Shown in pieces: positions 45,072-52,770 of a stretch of 58,476 bases of DNA. Below the pieces are notes generated by a model that made no database searches, had not been told where the DNA came from, and worked only from the letters and a program-made list of their open reading frames with translations. The DNA comes from an uncultured Sphingobacteriaceae bacterium (GTDB lineage: Bacteria > Bacteroidota > Bacteroidia > Sphingobacteriales > Sphingobacteriaceae). The translations under genes and the position numbers were made by a program. Each line of letters starts with the position of its first letter. Position 1 is the first letter of the stretch. Location of the stretch: positions 1-58,476 of the forward strand of contig CAMLLO010000028.1 of assembly GCA_946480915.1 (NCBI GenBank), written 5' to 3'.

Positions 45072-45272
45072 TTAAATATCGGTTGAATTTAAATTAACAG
45101 TTCTTCCTCTTCTGTGTTTGAAGGGTATCTGAGTTTCAAAAATAAGAAGAACATTCTTGAAAGGTATATTGCATATAGTCCTCATTCTGATGAAGAATTT
45201 GAATATTAAAAATTTAAAAAATTGTTTGTTTTCAATTATATTCCCGACATTTGGTTATTAACAATTTTTATA

Positions 45273-45464
45273 ATGCAAAAAGGAACAGTAAAATTTTTCA
45301 ATGAAACTAAAGGTTTCGGTTTCATCGTACCATCAAACGGAGATAGCGATATCTTTGTTCACTCTTCAGGTTTAGTTGATAACATTCGTGAGAATGATAC
45401 AGTAGAATATGAAGTTGAACGCGGTAAAAAAGGTTTAAACGCAGTAAATGTAAAGGTTATATAA
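45273..45464 (+). CDS. cspA: Cold-shock domain protein
   Basis: The ATG at 45273 (M-Q-K-G-T-V-K-F-F-N) gives 63 residues, the family length; upstream in-frame codons lie in the leader. RNP1 K-G-F-G-F-I and RNP2 D-I-F-V-H are intact. It binds single-stranded RNA or DNA and acts as an RNA chaperone. The untranslated leader is about 200 bp from the divergent App1 gene, and a clear terminator follows, so it is monocistronic. Confidence 0.95.
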   Translation: MQKGTVKFFNETKGFGFIVPSNGDSDIFVHSSGLVDNIRENDTVEYEVERGKKGLNAVNVKVI

Positions 45465-45490
45465 TCAATACTTTATTTTAAAATCTTACA

Positions 45491-45521
45491 AGCATCAGCC
45501 AAAAGCTGATGCTTTTTTTTG
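45491..45521 (+). terminator. Terminator after the cold-shock gene
   Basis: Stem AGCATCAGC (45491-45499) with GCTGATGCT (45505-45513), then eight Ts. Strong intrinsic terminator. Confidence 0.93.
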
Positions 45522-45663
45522 TCCCCTATTTTCGTCATAAAGCCTTTGTCGATTTACAAGCATTTGCAACTTATTAGAAGTCAATTCCGTATCAGTGTAC
45601 AACTTAAAGAAATTTACAAAGCGATAAACTAATTTGAAATGCTTTGTGAGATTGTATCACAAT

Positions 45664-46062
45664 ATGAATAAAATAAATTTAGCCGTTATTGACGACGATG
45701 AAATGTATGTACTCACTGTTAAGAAGCTTTTAGAAAGGATAAAATTTACAGAGAGAACAGTGTATTTCGAAAACGGAAAAGTAGCTTTAAACTATTTCGA
45801 TGAATATATTAACAAGGCAGATTTAATTCCCGAACTCGTTCTTCTGGATCTTAATATGCCGGTTACAAATGGCTGGCAGTTTATTAAAGAATTTAGAAAA
45901 CTCAAAACGAAAATCGATAAGAAAATTACTATCTACATGATCAGTAATACCATAAATGAAGAGGAAATTAGGAGAGCTAAAGAGATAGAGGAGGTTACCG
46001 AATTTGTTTGTAAGCCGGTAACTATGCAGACGCTAACAAATTTGTTAAGCAGCATGAATTAA
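45664..46062 (+). CDS. Single-domain response regulator
   Basis: The ATG at 45664 (M-N-K-I-N-L-A-V-I-D-D-D-E) gives 132 residues; an upstream in-frame codon at 45634 adds ten residues unlike the family. The acidic pocket D-D-D, the phosphoacceptor in L-V-L-L-D-L-N-M-P, the Ser in M-I-S-N-T and the Lys in C-K-P-V form a standard receiver. There is no output domain. The type with L-D-L-N-M-P-V-x-N-G-W-(Q/D)-F is common in Bacteroidota and is probably phosphorylated by an unlinked kinase. Confidence 0.9.
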   Translation: MNKINLAVIDDDEMYVLTVKKLLERIKFTERTVYFENGKVALNYFDEYINKADLIPELVLLDLNMPVTNGWQFIKEFRKLKTKIDKKITIYMISNTINEEEIRRAKEIEEVTEFVCKPVTMQTLTNLLSSMN

Positions 46063-46084
46063 ATTAAACCAAATACAATTAGTT

Positions 46085-46127
46085 AAAGGAGAAATCAAAG
46101 GCATAACTGCCTAAGATCTCTCCTTTT
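46085..46127. terminator. Terminator between response regulator and OMP genes
   Basis: Stem AAAGGAGA (46085-46092) with TCTCCTTT (46119-46126), with a second inner stem (AGGCA/TGCCT) in the loop, placed between convergent genes and followed by Ts. Confidence 0.75.
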
Positions 46128-46138
46128 TCTTTACAGAA

Positions 46139-48571
46139 TTATTTTGAGCCTCCCATACCGCCACCGGTATCATCATTAATAATTGCTTTTTTGCTCTTTT
46201 TTACGCTTGATTTTAGCTTACCAAACCGATAGTTTAAGCTAGCAGAATAGGTTCTTAAATAGCTTTGATTATTGCTTTCCTGTGTAAAATCATTACCGTT
46301 GGTTTCGCTTATGTAATACCGGTATTTTGCAAAAGGGTTATTAGCTGAGGCAGAAAAAGAAAGCTTCTCTTTGATCAGATCTTTATTCACGCTGAATGAG
46401 GATCCAATGAAGCTATTCGAAGTTCCCTGCAAACTTAAATTAGGCCCCTGCATATTCATATTGGCATTTATACGCCAACCTTTATTTAGCGAATAGCCCG
46501 AAGAGCCCGAAACATAATACATCAGACCTTGATTTTCGACTATTACATTATTTACCAAAGCTGTTACATGTCCGTATCCCGCATGGGCGTTCAAACTTAA
46601 ATTCCATTTTTTAGTTAATGGGTAGTTGACGTTGGCATTTCCACCAATCACCTGGGCTTTTCCTGTATTGTCAAAACTTGAGCGCGTAATATTAGTTGCT
46701 GCATTTAAAATTGAAATTGGCATAACTAGCTTATTGTAAAATTCATAGCTTAAGCCGATGTTAAATGAACCCTTTTTGAAATTGCTGTATTTCAATTCAA
46801 TTCCGCTTGCTGTTGCCGCCCTGAGATTGGGATTGCCACTCGATTCGAAATTTGGGTTAGAACGATCAACAAAAGGATTAAGTTGATAAATCCCTGGACG
46901 CTTTATCTTACGTGAATACCCTAAGGTTAAACTGCTCATGTTTTTTAGCTTTCTATTTATTGAAACCGACGGAACAAGATTAAGATAGCTTTTTTGCAAT
47001 TGAGATGAGGTGGAGATAAAATCAGCATCAATTAAGGTCTGTTCCAGGCGTAATCCTCCTTTAAATCCCCAGTTTTTCAAATTGTACTGATAGGAATTAT
47101 AGATACTGTAAATACTTTGTTTGTTCTTGAAATTATTACTGCGGCTGTTATCTAACGCAAATACCCCATCGGTGTTTAGTGTATCATATCTGAAATTGCT
47201 TGTATTATTTCTTAATATTCCTTTTACGCCGGCTTCTATAGTGAGTTTTCTAACAGGATGCACATAATCTATCTGGAAGGCTTGCTCTGAAGACCTGCCT
47301 TTATTTAGTTGTTTATAATCAGGCCGGCTATACGACTCGGAGTTGCTTACGATCAAATTGCTGAAATTATCGTTCCCATATTCGAAAAACCGGTACGAGG
47401 TAGTCAATAAACGGTTTTTATCCGACTTAAATCCCATTTGATAATTAAAGGCTACATCAAATCCACGTCCTTTTCCTGTGTTTTTGTTCAGAAGAGTATA
47501 GCTCTGAATAACTTCGTTATCCTTTCTTAAAAATGATTCTTGATCGCTCGTTCCATCGTTTCTATTTCCATTGATATTAACCTGGCCTGATATAAGATTC
47601 AACGTATCAATTTCATAACTTAATTCGGATCCGAAGTAAGCGCTTCTGTTATCAGATTCTCGAAGGGCAGTTTGTTTCAAACTTGTGCTTGTTGTGAATC
47701 TGTTGTTTGTATTGGTTGTTGATGGATTATTGTAAATACTTCCTCCGCCGTAGCCCGAAGTTCCGAACTTACCTTGTTTTACGGTAAAAGATCCTCCAAA
47801 CCCAGGTCCACCTACTGGAAAACGCTCATTTACGTTAAGACTTCCATTATATCCATTGTCAACTTTTTTATTGGTAATGATATTGATAATCCCAGCGAGA
47901 CCATCGGCGTCATATTTTGCCGGGGGCGTGGTTATTACTTCAATCTTTTCTATACTGGAAGCTGGCATACTCCTTAAAATATCCTTTGGATTTCGCTCCA
48001 CCATACTGGAAGGTTTGCCATTAATCAATATTTTATAGTTTTTATCTCCTTTCAGTTGAATGTTATCTTCTGCATCTAAAGATAGGAGAGGCACTTTGCG
48101 CATCATTTCCAACACGTTTGAACCTTTACTTTCCGGGTCGGCTTGCAGATTATACGAGATTCTGTCAATTTCCTGTGTCATAATCGGTTTGTCCCCGGTA
48201 ATCATTACTTCCTTTAGCTTGGTAGATGACTTTGTGATATAAATAATACCAATGTCCTTGCTTTTTATCGTGCTGTCTCTCAAATCGACGTTAACCGTTT
48301 TCGGCATAAAACCAAGGGCCACAATTTTCAGGGAATACATTTGTGGCTTAAGTTCCTTAAAACTAAATGATCCATTAGCTTTTGATAAACTTGCTTTTAC
48401 AGCTAAATTTTTATCGGTTTTTAAACTCACGGTAATATAGTCGAGCGGCTTTTGGGTAATAGAATCTGCAATTATACCCGAGATTTTTTGATCAGGTTTG
48501 GATTGGGATGTCGCTGTTTTATTTAGCGAAAGCATAGCTCCGAGCAGGAGCAACAAGGCTTGGGTTTTCAT
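46139..48571 (-). CDS. Outer-membrane beta-barrel protein with carboxypeptidase-like and plug domains
   Basis: This 810-residue protein has a signal peptide (L-L-L-L-L-G-A-M-L-S-L) followed by a carboxypeptidase-regulatory-like domain (I-S-G-I-I-A-D-S-I-T-Q-K-P-L-D at about 29-105), a TonB plug (I-E-K-I-E-V-I-T-T-P-P-A-K-Y-D-A-D-G near 210) and a long barrel of alternating strands ending L-N-Y-R-F-G-K. The arrangement is that of the OMP_b-brl_3 group, TonB-dependent-receptor-like proteins that are neither SusC nor typical siderophore receptors. The ligand is unknown. Its start is 195 bp downstream of the B12 transporter operon on the same strand, so co-transcription cannot be excluded. Confidence 0.88.
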   Translation of the reverse strand: MKTQALLLLLGAMLSLNKTATSQSKPDQKISGIIADSITQKPLDYITVSLKTDKNLAVKASLSKANGSFSFKELKPQMYSLKIVALGFMPKTVNVDLRDSTIKSKDIGIIYITKSSTKLKEVMITGDKPIMTQEIDRISYNLQADPESKGSNVLEMMRKVPLLSLDAEDNIQLKGDKNYKILINGKPSSMVERNPKDILRSMPASSIEKIEVITTPPAKYDADGLAGIINIITNKKVDNGYNGSLNVNERFPVGGPGFGGSFTVKQGKFGTSGYGGGSIYNNPSTTNTNNRFTTSTSLKQTALRESDNRSAYFGSELSYEIDTLNLISGQVNINGNRNDGTSDQESFLRKDNEVIQSYTLLNKNTGKGRGFDVAFNYQMGFKSDKNRLLTTSYRFFEYGNDNFSNLIVSNSESYSRPDYKQLNKGRSSEQAFQIDYVHPVRKLTIEAGVKGILRNNTSNFRYDTLNTDGVFALDNSRSNNFKNKQSIYSIYNSYQYNLKNWGFKGGLRLEQTLIDADFISTSSQLQKSYLNLVPSVSINRKLKNMSSLTLGYSRKIKRPGIYQLNPFVDRSNPNFESSGNPNLRAATASGIELKYSNFKKGSFNIGLSYEFYNKLVMPISILNAATNITRSSFDNTGKAQVIGGNANVNYPLTKKWNLSLNAHAGYGHVTALVNNVIVENQGLMYYVSGSSGYSLNKGWRINANMNMQGPNLSLQGTSNSFIGSSFSVNKDLIKEKLSFSASANNPFAKYRYYISETNGNDFTQESNNQSYLRTYSASLNYRFGKLKSSVKKSKKAIINDDTGGGMGGSK

Positions 48572-48765
48572 GGCTTAATTGTTTGTGGTTATCGTTTGCA
48601 TAATAAAAACAAAGGAAAGGACATCCTAAAAAGAAAGCTATTACAATTAGGTCGATTGGTAGAACGGATCGGTAAACTGCTGAATGTTTTCGGTGAACGT
48701 TCTGGGGATGATAACAATAAGTAGGAGTGGAGGATGAAATTAAACGGTAAAATAAGACGTGGGCC

Positions 48766-49782
48766 TTATAAATCGCATTTCATTGCTTGTAAAAAGCTTT
48801 CCAGTGACTGGAATTCTATGGAATTTTGATTTTGAGTGAACAACCACCTGGTATCGGATTCAGAATCAAGTATTTCGACCGAAATATCAGCATCTACACC
48901 CGCTGTAATTTCAAAACCTTGTCTCAGCAAGGCTCGCTTCGTCCAGAATGCCGAGGCGCCTTCGCCAATAACTCGAATCGCCCTTCCACTATTTTGGTGG
49001 ATATTGAAAGTGCCGGTAGACTTATCGAACAACACCCCTGCTTTATCAAAAGCTGATTCAAAGGTTCCGTTCAGGACCAATTCTTCAGGGGAACCGGCTT
49101 CAAGATTACCGTCCTTCGTTAATAGCCAGATTTTATCCGCAACCTGTAATGCAAGATCGAGTTCGTGGGTTGAAATCAAAATCCCTTTATTGGTTTTACG
49201 TGCCAATTGATGCAGAAGACGCATCAGTTCGATACGGCTTGGCAGGTCAAGATGCGCTGTGGGTTCGTCAAGTATAATGAGCGGAGTATTTTGCGCCAAA
49301 GCCCGGGCAAGCATCACTTTCTGACATTCACCGTCACTAAGTTGACTCACTTTTCGATTTAAAAACGTTTCTACATGTGTAGATTCAATAGCCCACTGAA
49401 CGATCCTTTTATCTTCGGCATTCAATCTTCCCAACCATCCGGAATAAGGATATCTGCCCAGCGACACCAAAGAATAAACATCCAGGTTGGCTGATTTTAC
49501 GGAATCCGTAAGTACTAAACTGATTTTCTTCGCCAGTTGATCCGGCCGTAGCTTAAAAATATTTTCACCATCAAGTTCCACCATCCCGCCCAACGAATTC
49601 TGGAGGCCTGAAACAGTTCGCAACAATGTGGACTTCCCGGCGCCATTCGGGCCCAAAAGACAGATAAGTTCGCCTGCGTGAATTTCAGCATTTATAGGTC
49701 CGGCTACCCGTTTTTCACGTTCAGAGCCGGCCTTATATCCAACCGATAGGTTTGTAGCTTTTAATAAATGCTCGTGTTCCAT
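48766..49782 (-). CDS. btuD: Vitamin B12 ABC transporter ATP-binding protein
   Basis: A 338-residue ATPase with Walker A G-P-N-G-A-G-K-S at 44-51, signature L-S-D-G-E-C-Q-K near 148, Walker B L-I-I-L-D-E-P-T-A-H-L-D and a switch His in S-T-H-E-L-D. It is of the FecE/BtuD type. About 80 extra residues after the ATPase core (from roughly 255) form an extension of unknown role that most short homologues lack. Its ATG overlaps the permease stop by one base (TAATG). Assignment to B12 rather than haem or siderophore rests on the cobalamin riboswitch in front of the operon. Confidence 0.88.
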   Translation of the reverse strand: MEHEHLLKATNLSVGYKAGSEREKRVAGPINAEIHAGELICLLGPNGAGKSTLLRTVSGLQNSLGGMVELDGENIFKLRPDQLAKKISLVLTDSVKSANLDVYSLVSLGRYPYSGWLGRLNAEDKRIVQWAIESTHVETFLNRKVSQLSDGECQKVMLARALAQNTPLIILDEPTAHLDLPSRIELMRLLHQLARKTNKGILISTHELDLALQVADKIWLLTKDGNLEAGSPEELVLNGTFESAFDKAGVLFDKSTGTFNIHQNSGRAIRVIGEGASAFWTKRALLRQGFEITAGVDADISVEILDSESDTRWLFTQNQNSIEFQSLESFLQAMKCDL

Positions 49783-50864
49783 TAAAAACCTCTTAAATTA
49801 TTTCGGCTCACAATAACCCAAATCACAACCGGAGAGCCTATTAATGCGGTAATAACGTTAATTGGCAATGCGGTTTGGCTTCCGGGCATTTGCGAAATAA
49901 TATCGCATCCAAGCATTAAAGTTGTTCCTATAAGGCAGCTCCCCGGGATAAGAATTCGATGATTGGAAGTATTAAAAAGCGATCTCGCCAGATGAGGAAC
50001 GGCTATCCCGATAAATCCGATTGGCCCGCAAAAAGCCGTAATGCTTCCTGCCAGGATACTCGTGCTGCATATTATTAAAATTCTGGCCCGATTGACGGTC
50101 AATCCCATACTGCGTGCATAATTCTCGCCCAACAAAAGAGCATCTAAAAGCTTTGAAGAGGAAAAGGAGATAAATAATCCAATTGCAATAACGACAATCA
50201 GCACATGTAAATGATGTTCGCTAACACCACCCAGCGAGCCGAAGGTCCACAACAGGTACTCCTTAATCTGATCTGGCGCACTGAAATATTGCCAGATACT
50301 AATAATTGAGAGCGTAATATTAGCGATCATAACGCCGACAATAAGCATTATAATATTGTCTTTTAAAGAGGTTGAAATTGCAACGATCAGCATCATGATC
50401 AAGGCTGCACCCACAGAAGAGGCAATAATTATCAACCAGCTTCCGCTGATTCCAAGCTCCTTAATGGTATATAAACTTGTAACACTTCCTGCCGAAAGCA
50501 TGATTAAAGCAACACCTAAACTTGCTCCCGCAGTGATACCCAATACAGACGGGCCGGCAAGTGGGTTTCGGAACAGCGTCTGCATTTGCAGTCCGCTTAC
50601 TGAAAGACCGCAGCCTACTAAAATCGCTGTAATAGCCTTAGGTATACGTATTTTCTCAACGATATATGCCCAAGCCTCATTATCGGACCCTAAGGATAAA
50701 AATATTCTTATGACGTGCTTTAAAGGGATTTCTACCGAACCTAAAGCTACATCCAGAATAAAGAACACCAGCAATAAGAGAATCAGAGCGCCAATCAGTA
50801 CTTTCTTCACCGGACTAATGGCTCCGTTAAGGTACTCGTTATACAGACTCGTGTTTTCGCTCAT
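49782..50864 (-). CDS. btuC: Vitamin B12 ABC transporter permease (FecCD family)
   Basis: A 360-residue membrane protein with about ten helices. The FecCD hallmarks are R-I-P-K-A-I-T-A-I-L-V-G near 70, G-L-Q-M-Q-T-L-F-R-N-P-L-A-G-P-S-V-L-G near 87, and F-C-G-P-I-G-F-I-G-I-A-V-P-H-L-A-R near 280, which includes the loop that contacts the ATPase. It forms the homodimeric channel for B12 in the inner membrane. Its ATG overlaps the btuF stop by one base, so the three genes are translationally coupled. Confidence 0.92.
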   Translation of the reverse strand: MSENTSLYNEYLNGAISPVKKVLIGALILLLLVFFILDVALGSVEIPLKHVIRIFLSLGSDNEAWAYIVEKIRIPKAITAILVGCGLSVSGLQMQTLFRNPLAGPSVLGITAGASLGVALIMLSAGSVTSLYTIKELGISGSWLIIIASSVGAALIMMLIVAISTSLKDNIIMLIVGVMIANITLSIISIWQYFSAPDQIKEYLLWTFGSLGGVSEHHLHVLIVVIAIGLFISFSSSKLLDALLLGENYARSMGLTVNRARILIICSTSILAGSITAFCGPIGFIGIAVPHLARSLFNTSNHRILIPGSCLIGTTLMLGCDIISQMPGSQTALPINVITALIGSPVVIWVIVSRNNLRGF

Positions 50865-52087
50865 TATAAGATTTGTTTGTAGTAAACAAGCGTGTGCCTA
50901 GGTAAAAGTTCGGGATGCAATATTTTGATCAGATCGGATAAAACTATATGAGGGTTTACTACACCTGACTCCCAATAGTCGTTTGATCCTAAGTCGTTTA
51001 CTTTTTTATTGAAATTAAAAATGGTGTTGCTCTTATAAGGCTTGAAAAAGGTATAGCGGATATCATTTGCGGCAATATCTGCTTTGCTATTCGCCGTCCC
51101 GGAGTTTATCCAGTAATCGGCTTTTAAAGCAATTGGTGCAACAGATTCGAAACTTAATCCCATGGTTCCGGTACCTTTAATATCCGACCAGGAATAAGAA
51201 GCACCGGCATCCCTGAAAAATCTGGTCATAAAACTGGTGCCGTCGGGGACAAACCAGGATCCTTTATAAGGCATTCCAACTATGATACTGGGTTTATTCT
51301 CTGCATTTCTCCCGATAGTGGCTAAACGATTGTACTCTTGTTCGATCTTTTCAAACTTATTGTTTACCAGTTCCTCTTTATTAACTAATGCTGCCATTAG
51401 TTTTACCCATTCTGCCCGACCCAATGGAGTGTTTTCAAGCCATTCGGAGACCAGCAAGACCGGAATTCCGGCATCGATTAAAGTTTGATAGCGACTAAAA
51501 CTTGCACTTGGATTTCCCATAGCCATCAGCAGGTCCGGATTTATTGATATGACAACTTCCGGGTTGATGGCACCTTCTTCACCGATCTCCTTTACTTTAC
51601 CTGATTTGATATTTGCTATGACTTTGGGAGATGTGACGTATTGCAGACTCCCGAGTCCGACCAAAACATCCGAAGACTCAGCAAAATCGGCCATGGCGAT
51701 TTGTAATGAGGACATTCCAATCAGCTTATTAACCGGGATTTCTATAGCTTGCGATTTTTTATAGCCTTTAGGAATAGCATTACCTCTTTTAATCAATACA
51801 TATTTCAGCGTATCTGTTTTTGTGCCCAAATAGTTCAATATCTTAACTACCTTATAGTCATCAAAATATTCAATATCAAAACCTTTAGCGTATTTAATGT
51901 AGCTTTTTACAAAAGGCTTCTGATTTGTTTCTTTCTGCTGAGGAGCTGATTTAGCAGATTCAGGCTGGCTGCATTCTGAGCTCACTAAACTAATGACCAA
52001 TAAGGTGAAAAATACCGATAGGGGGGAGCGAGCCAGGAAATTCGATTTCCTGCAAGCTGAATGTGAATTCCTGCGTTTTTGTATCAT
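50864..52087 (-). CDS. btuF: Vitamin B12 ABC transporter substrate-binding protein
   Basis: A 407-residue protein with a long N-terminus, then a hydrophobic signal (V-F-F-T-L-L-V-I-S-L-V) ending in a Cys near residue 39 (S-S-E-C) that may be lipidated, although Glu at -1 is not the usual lipobox. Two lobes follow with V-L-V-G-L-G-S near 142, N-P-E-V-V-I-S-I-N-P-D-L near 177 and the long linker helix of the helical-backbone binding proteins. It captures corrinoids in the periplasm. It is longer than E. coli BtuF, as is usual in Bacteroidota. It is the first gene after the riboswitch. Confidence 0.88.
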   Translation of the reverse strand: MIQKRRNSHSACRKSNFLARSPLSVFFTLLVISLVSSECSQPESAKSAPQQKETNQKPFVKSYIKYAKGFDIEYFDDYKVVKILNYLGTKTDTLKYVLIKRGNAIPKGYKKSQAIEIPVNKLIGMSSLQIAMADFAESSDVLVGLGSLQYVTSPKVIANIKSGKVKEIGEEGAINPEVVISINPDLLMAMGNPSASFSRYQTLIDAGIPVLLVSEWLENTPLGRAEWVKLMAALVNKEELVNNKFEKIEQEYNRLATIGRNAENKPSIIVGMPYKGSWFVPDGTSFMTRFFRDAGASYSWSDIKGTGTMGLSFESVAPIALKADYWINSGTANSKADIAANDIRYTFFKPYKSNTIFNFNKKVNDLGSNDYWESGVVNPHIVLSDLIKILHPELLPRHTLVYYKQIL

Positions 52088-52127
52088 AATTCTCCGGGCC
52101 TTTCTTCCGAAAGCATGAGTGAAATTT

Positions 52128-52297
52128 CCAAGGCAGGTCTTCTGACTTCCTCTAAACTGACAGCCTTCCCATTCGCGAAAGCGAAAAGTGGCATCATGCA
52201 GTTGTCGTATTTGAGGTTACAGCAGCGGAGACTGTTCCGGATTTACACCGGTATTCCCTATTAAAGCGGCCTGTTAGGGCCTGCTACCTTCGGCGCA
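52128..52297 (-). ncRNA. Cobalamin riboswitch
   Basis: In the minus direction the RNA shows the conserved cobalamin core in order: GGGAA then CCGGTGTAAATCCGGAACAG, then CCGCTGCTGTAA, an A+G-rich stem region with ATGCCACTT and a hairpin at CGCTTTCGCG, and at the 3' side AGTCAGAAGACCTGCC, which is the classical B12-box end. It ends about 40 bases before the btuF start codon. Binding of adenosylcobalamin to such elements switches off transport genes. No strong terminator lies between it and btuF, so control may be at translation. Confidence 0.95.
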
Positions 52298-52372
52298 AAA
52301 CTAATGAAAATATGTAGAATTTTTTGATTGTGATCTTGTTGGATTATATTCCTTCCGGAAGCTTTAAAAAAC

Positions 52373-52405
52373 AAAAAGAGCTCGGCTATTTGCCAAACTC
52401 TTTTT
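52373..52405. terminator. Terminator after the 53-residue protein gene
   Basis: AAAAAGAG (52373-52380) pairs with CTCTTTTT (52398-52405), and GGC/GCC pairs inside. It lies 31 bp after the stop of the small gene and before the riboswitch, separating the two transcripts on the minus strand. Confidence 0.8.
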
Positions 52406-52435
52406 TTCATAGGTAGATGAGAAGATATATATAGA

Positions 52436-52597
52436 TCAGGCCACCAGCAGGTCTTTATCCTGGTTGTTGCCCGAGTTGCTGCCAAAAATATTAGCCTTAC
52501 TTAATTTGAATTGTTTCAAGTCATACATCACAATCGCTCTTAGTTCCTTATCAAATTGTTTCAAAAGATTTTCAGTTAAGTTGTGGGTTCTTTTCAT
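52436..52597 (-). CDS. Small protein of 53 residues, function unknown
   Basis: An ATG at 52597 opens a frame that begins MKRTHNLTENLLKQFDKELR, continues A-I-V-M-Y-D-L-K-Q-F-K-L-S-K, and ends F-G-S-N-S-G-N-N-Q-D-K-D-L-L-V-A. It has an amphipathic, charged N-terminal half and a Gly/Asn/Ser-rich tail with no Cys. Its own terminator follows and a gap of about 170 bp to the divergent BatA gene lies upstream, which fits a monocistronic gene. The leader-like N-terminus and small polar tail recall peptide precursors, but no modification enzyme is nearby and I do not recognise a family. Confidence 0.6.
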   Translation of the reverse strand: MKRTHNLTENLLKQFDKELRAIVMYDLKQFKLSKANIFGSNSGNNQDKDLLVA

Positions 52598-52770
52598 CGT
52601 ATTTAATTATTTGTAATCGTTTATACTAACATTGTGCCAAATGAAAAACACCGTATCAATAAGAGAAATAGTGGCATGTAAGCAATCAAACTGTATTTAT
52701 TTGTGTACAGTTCTGTAATTTTTATGAATATTTAAGGGCTAAGATTAAAATTTATGTAAGTTTGAATTCG

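Noticed and set aside
45181..45272. A small frame beginning at 45190 in the cold-shock leader
   Set aside because: It is A+T-rich, short, and lies in what is normally the structured untranslated leader of cold-shock genes.
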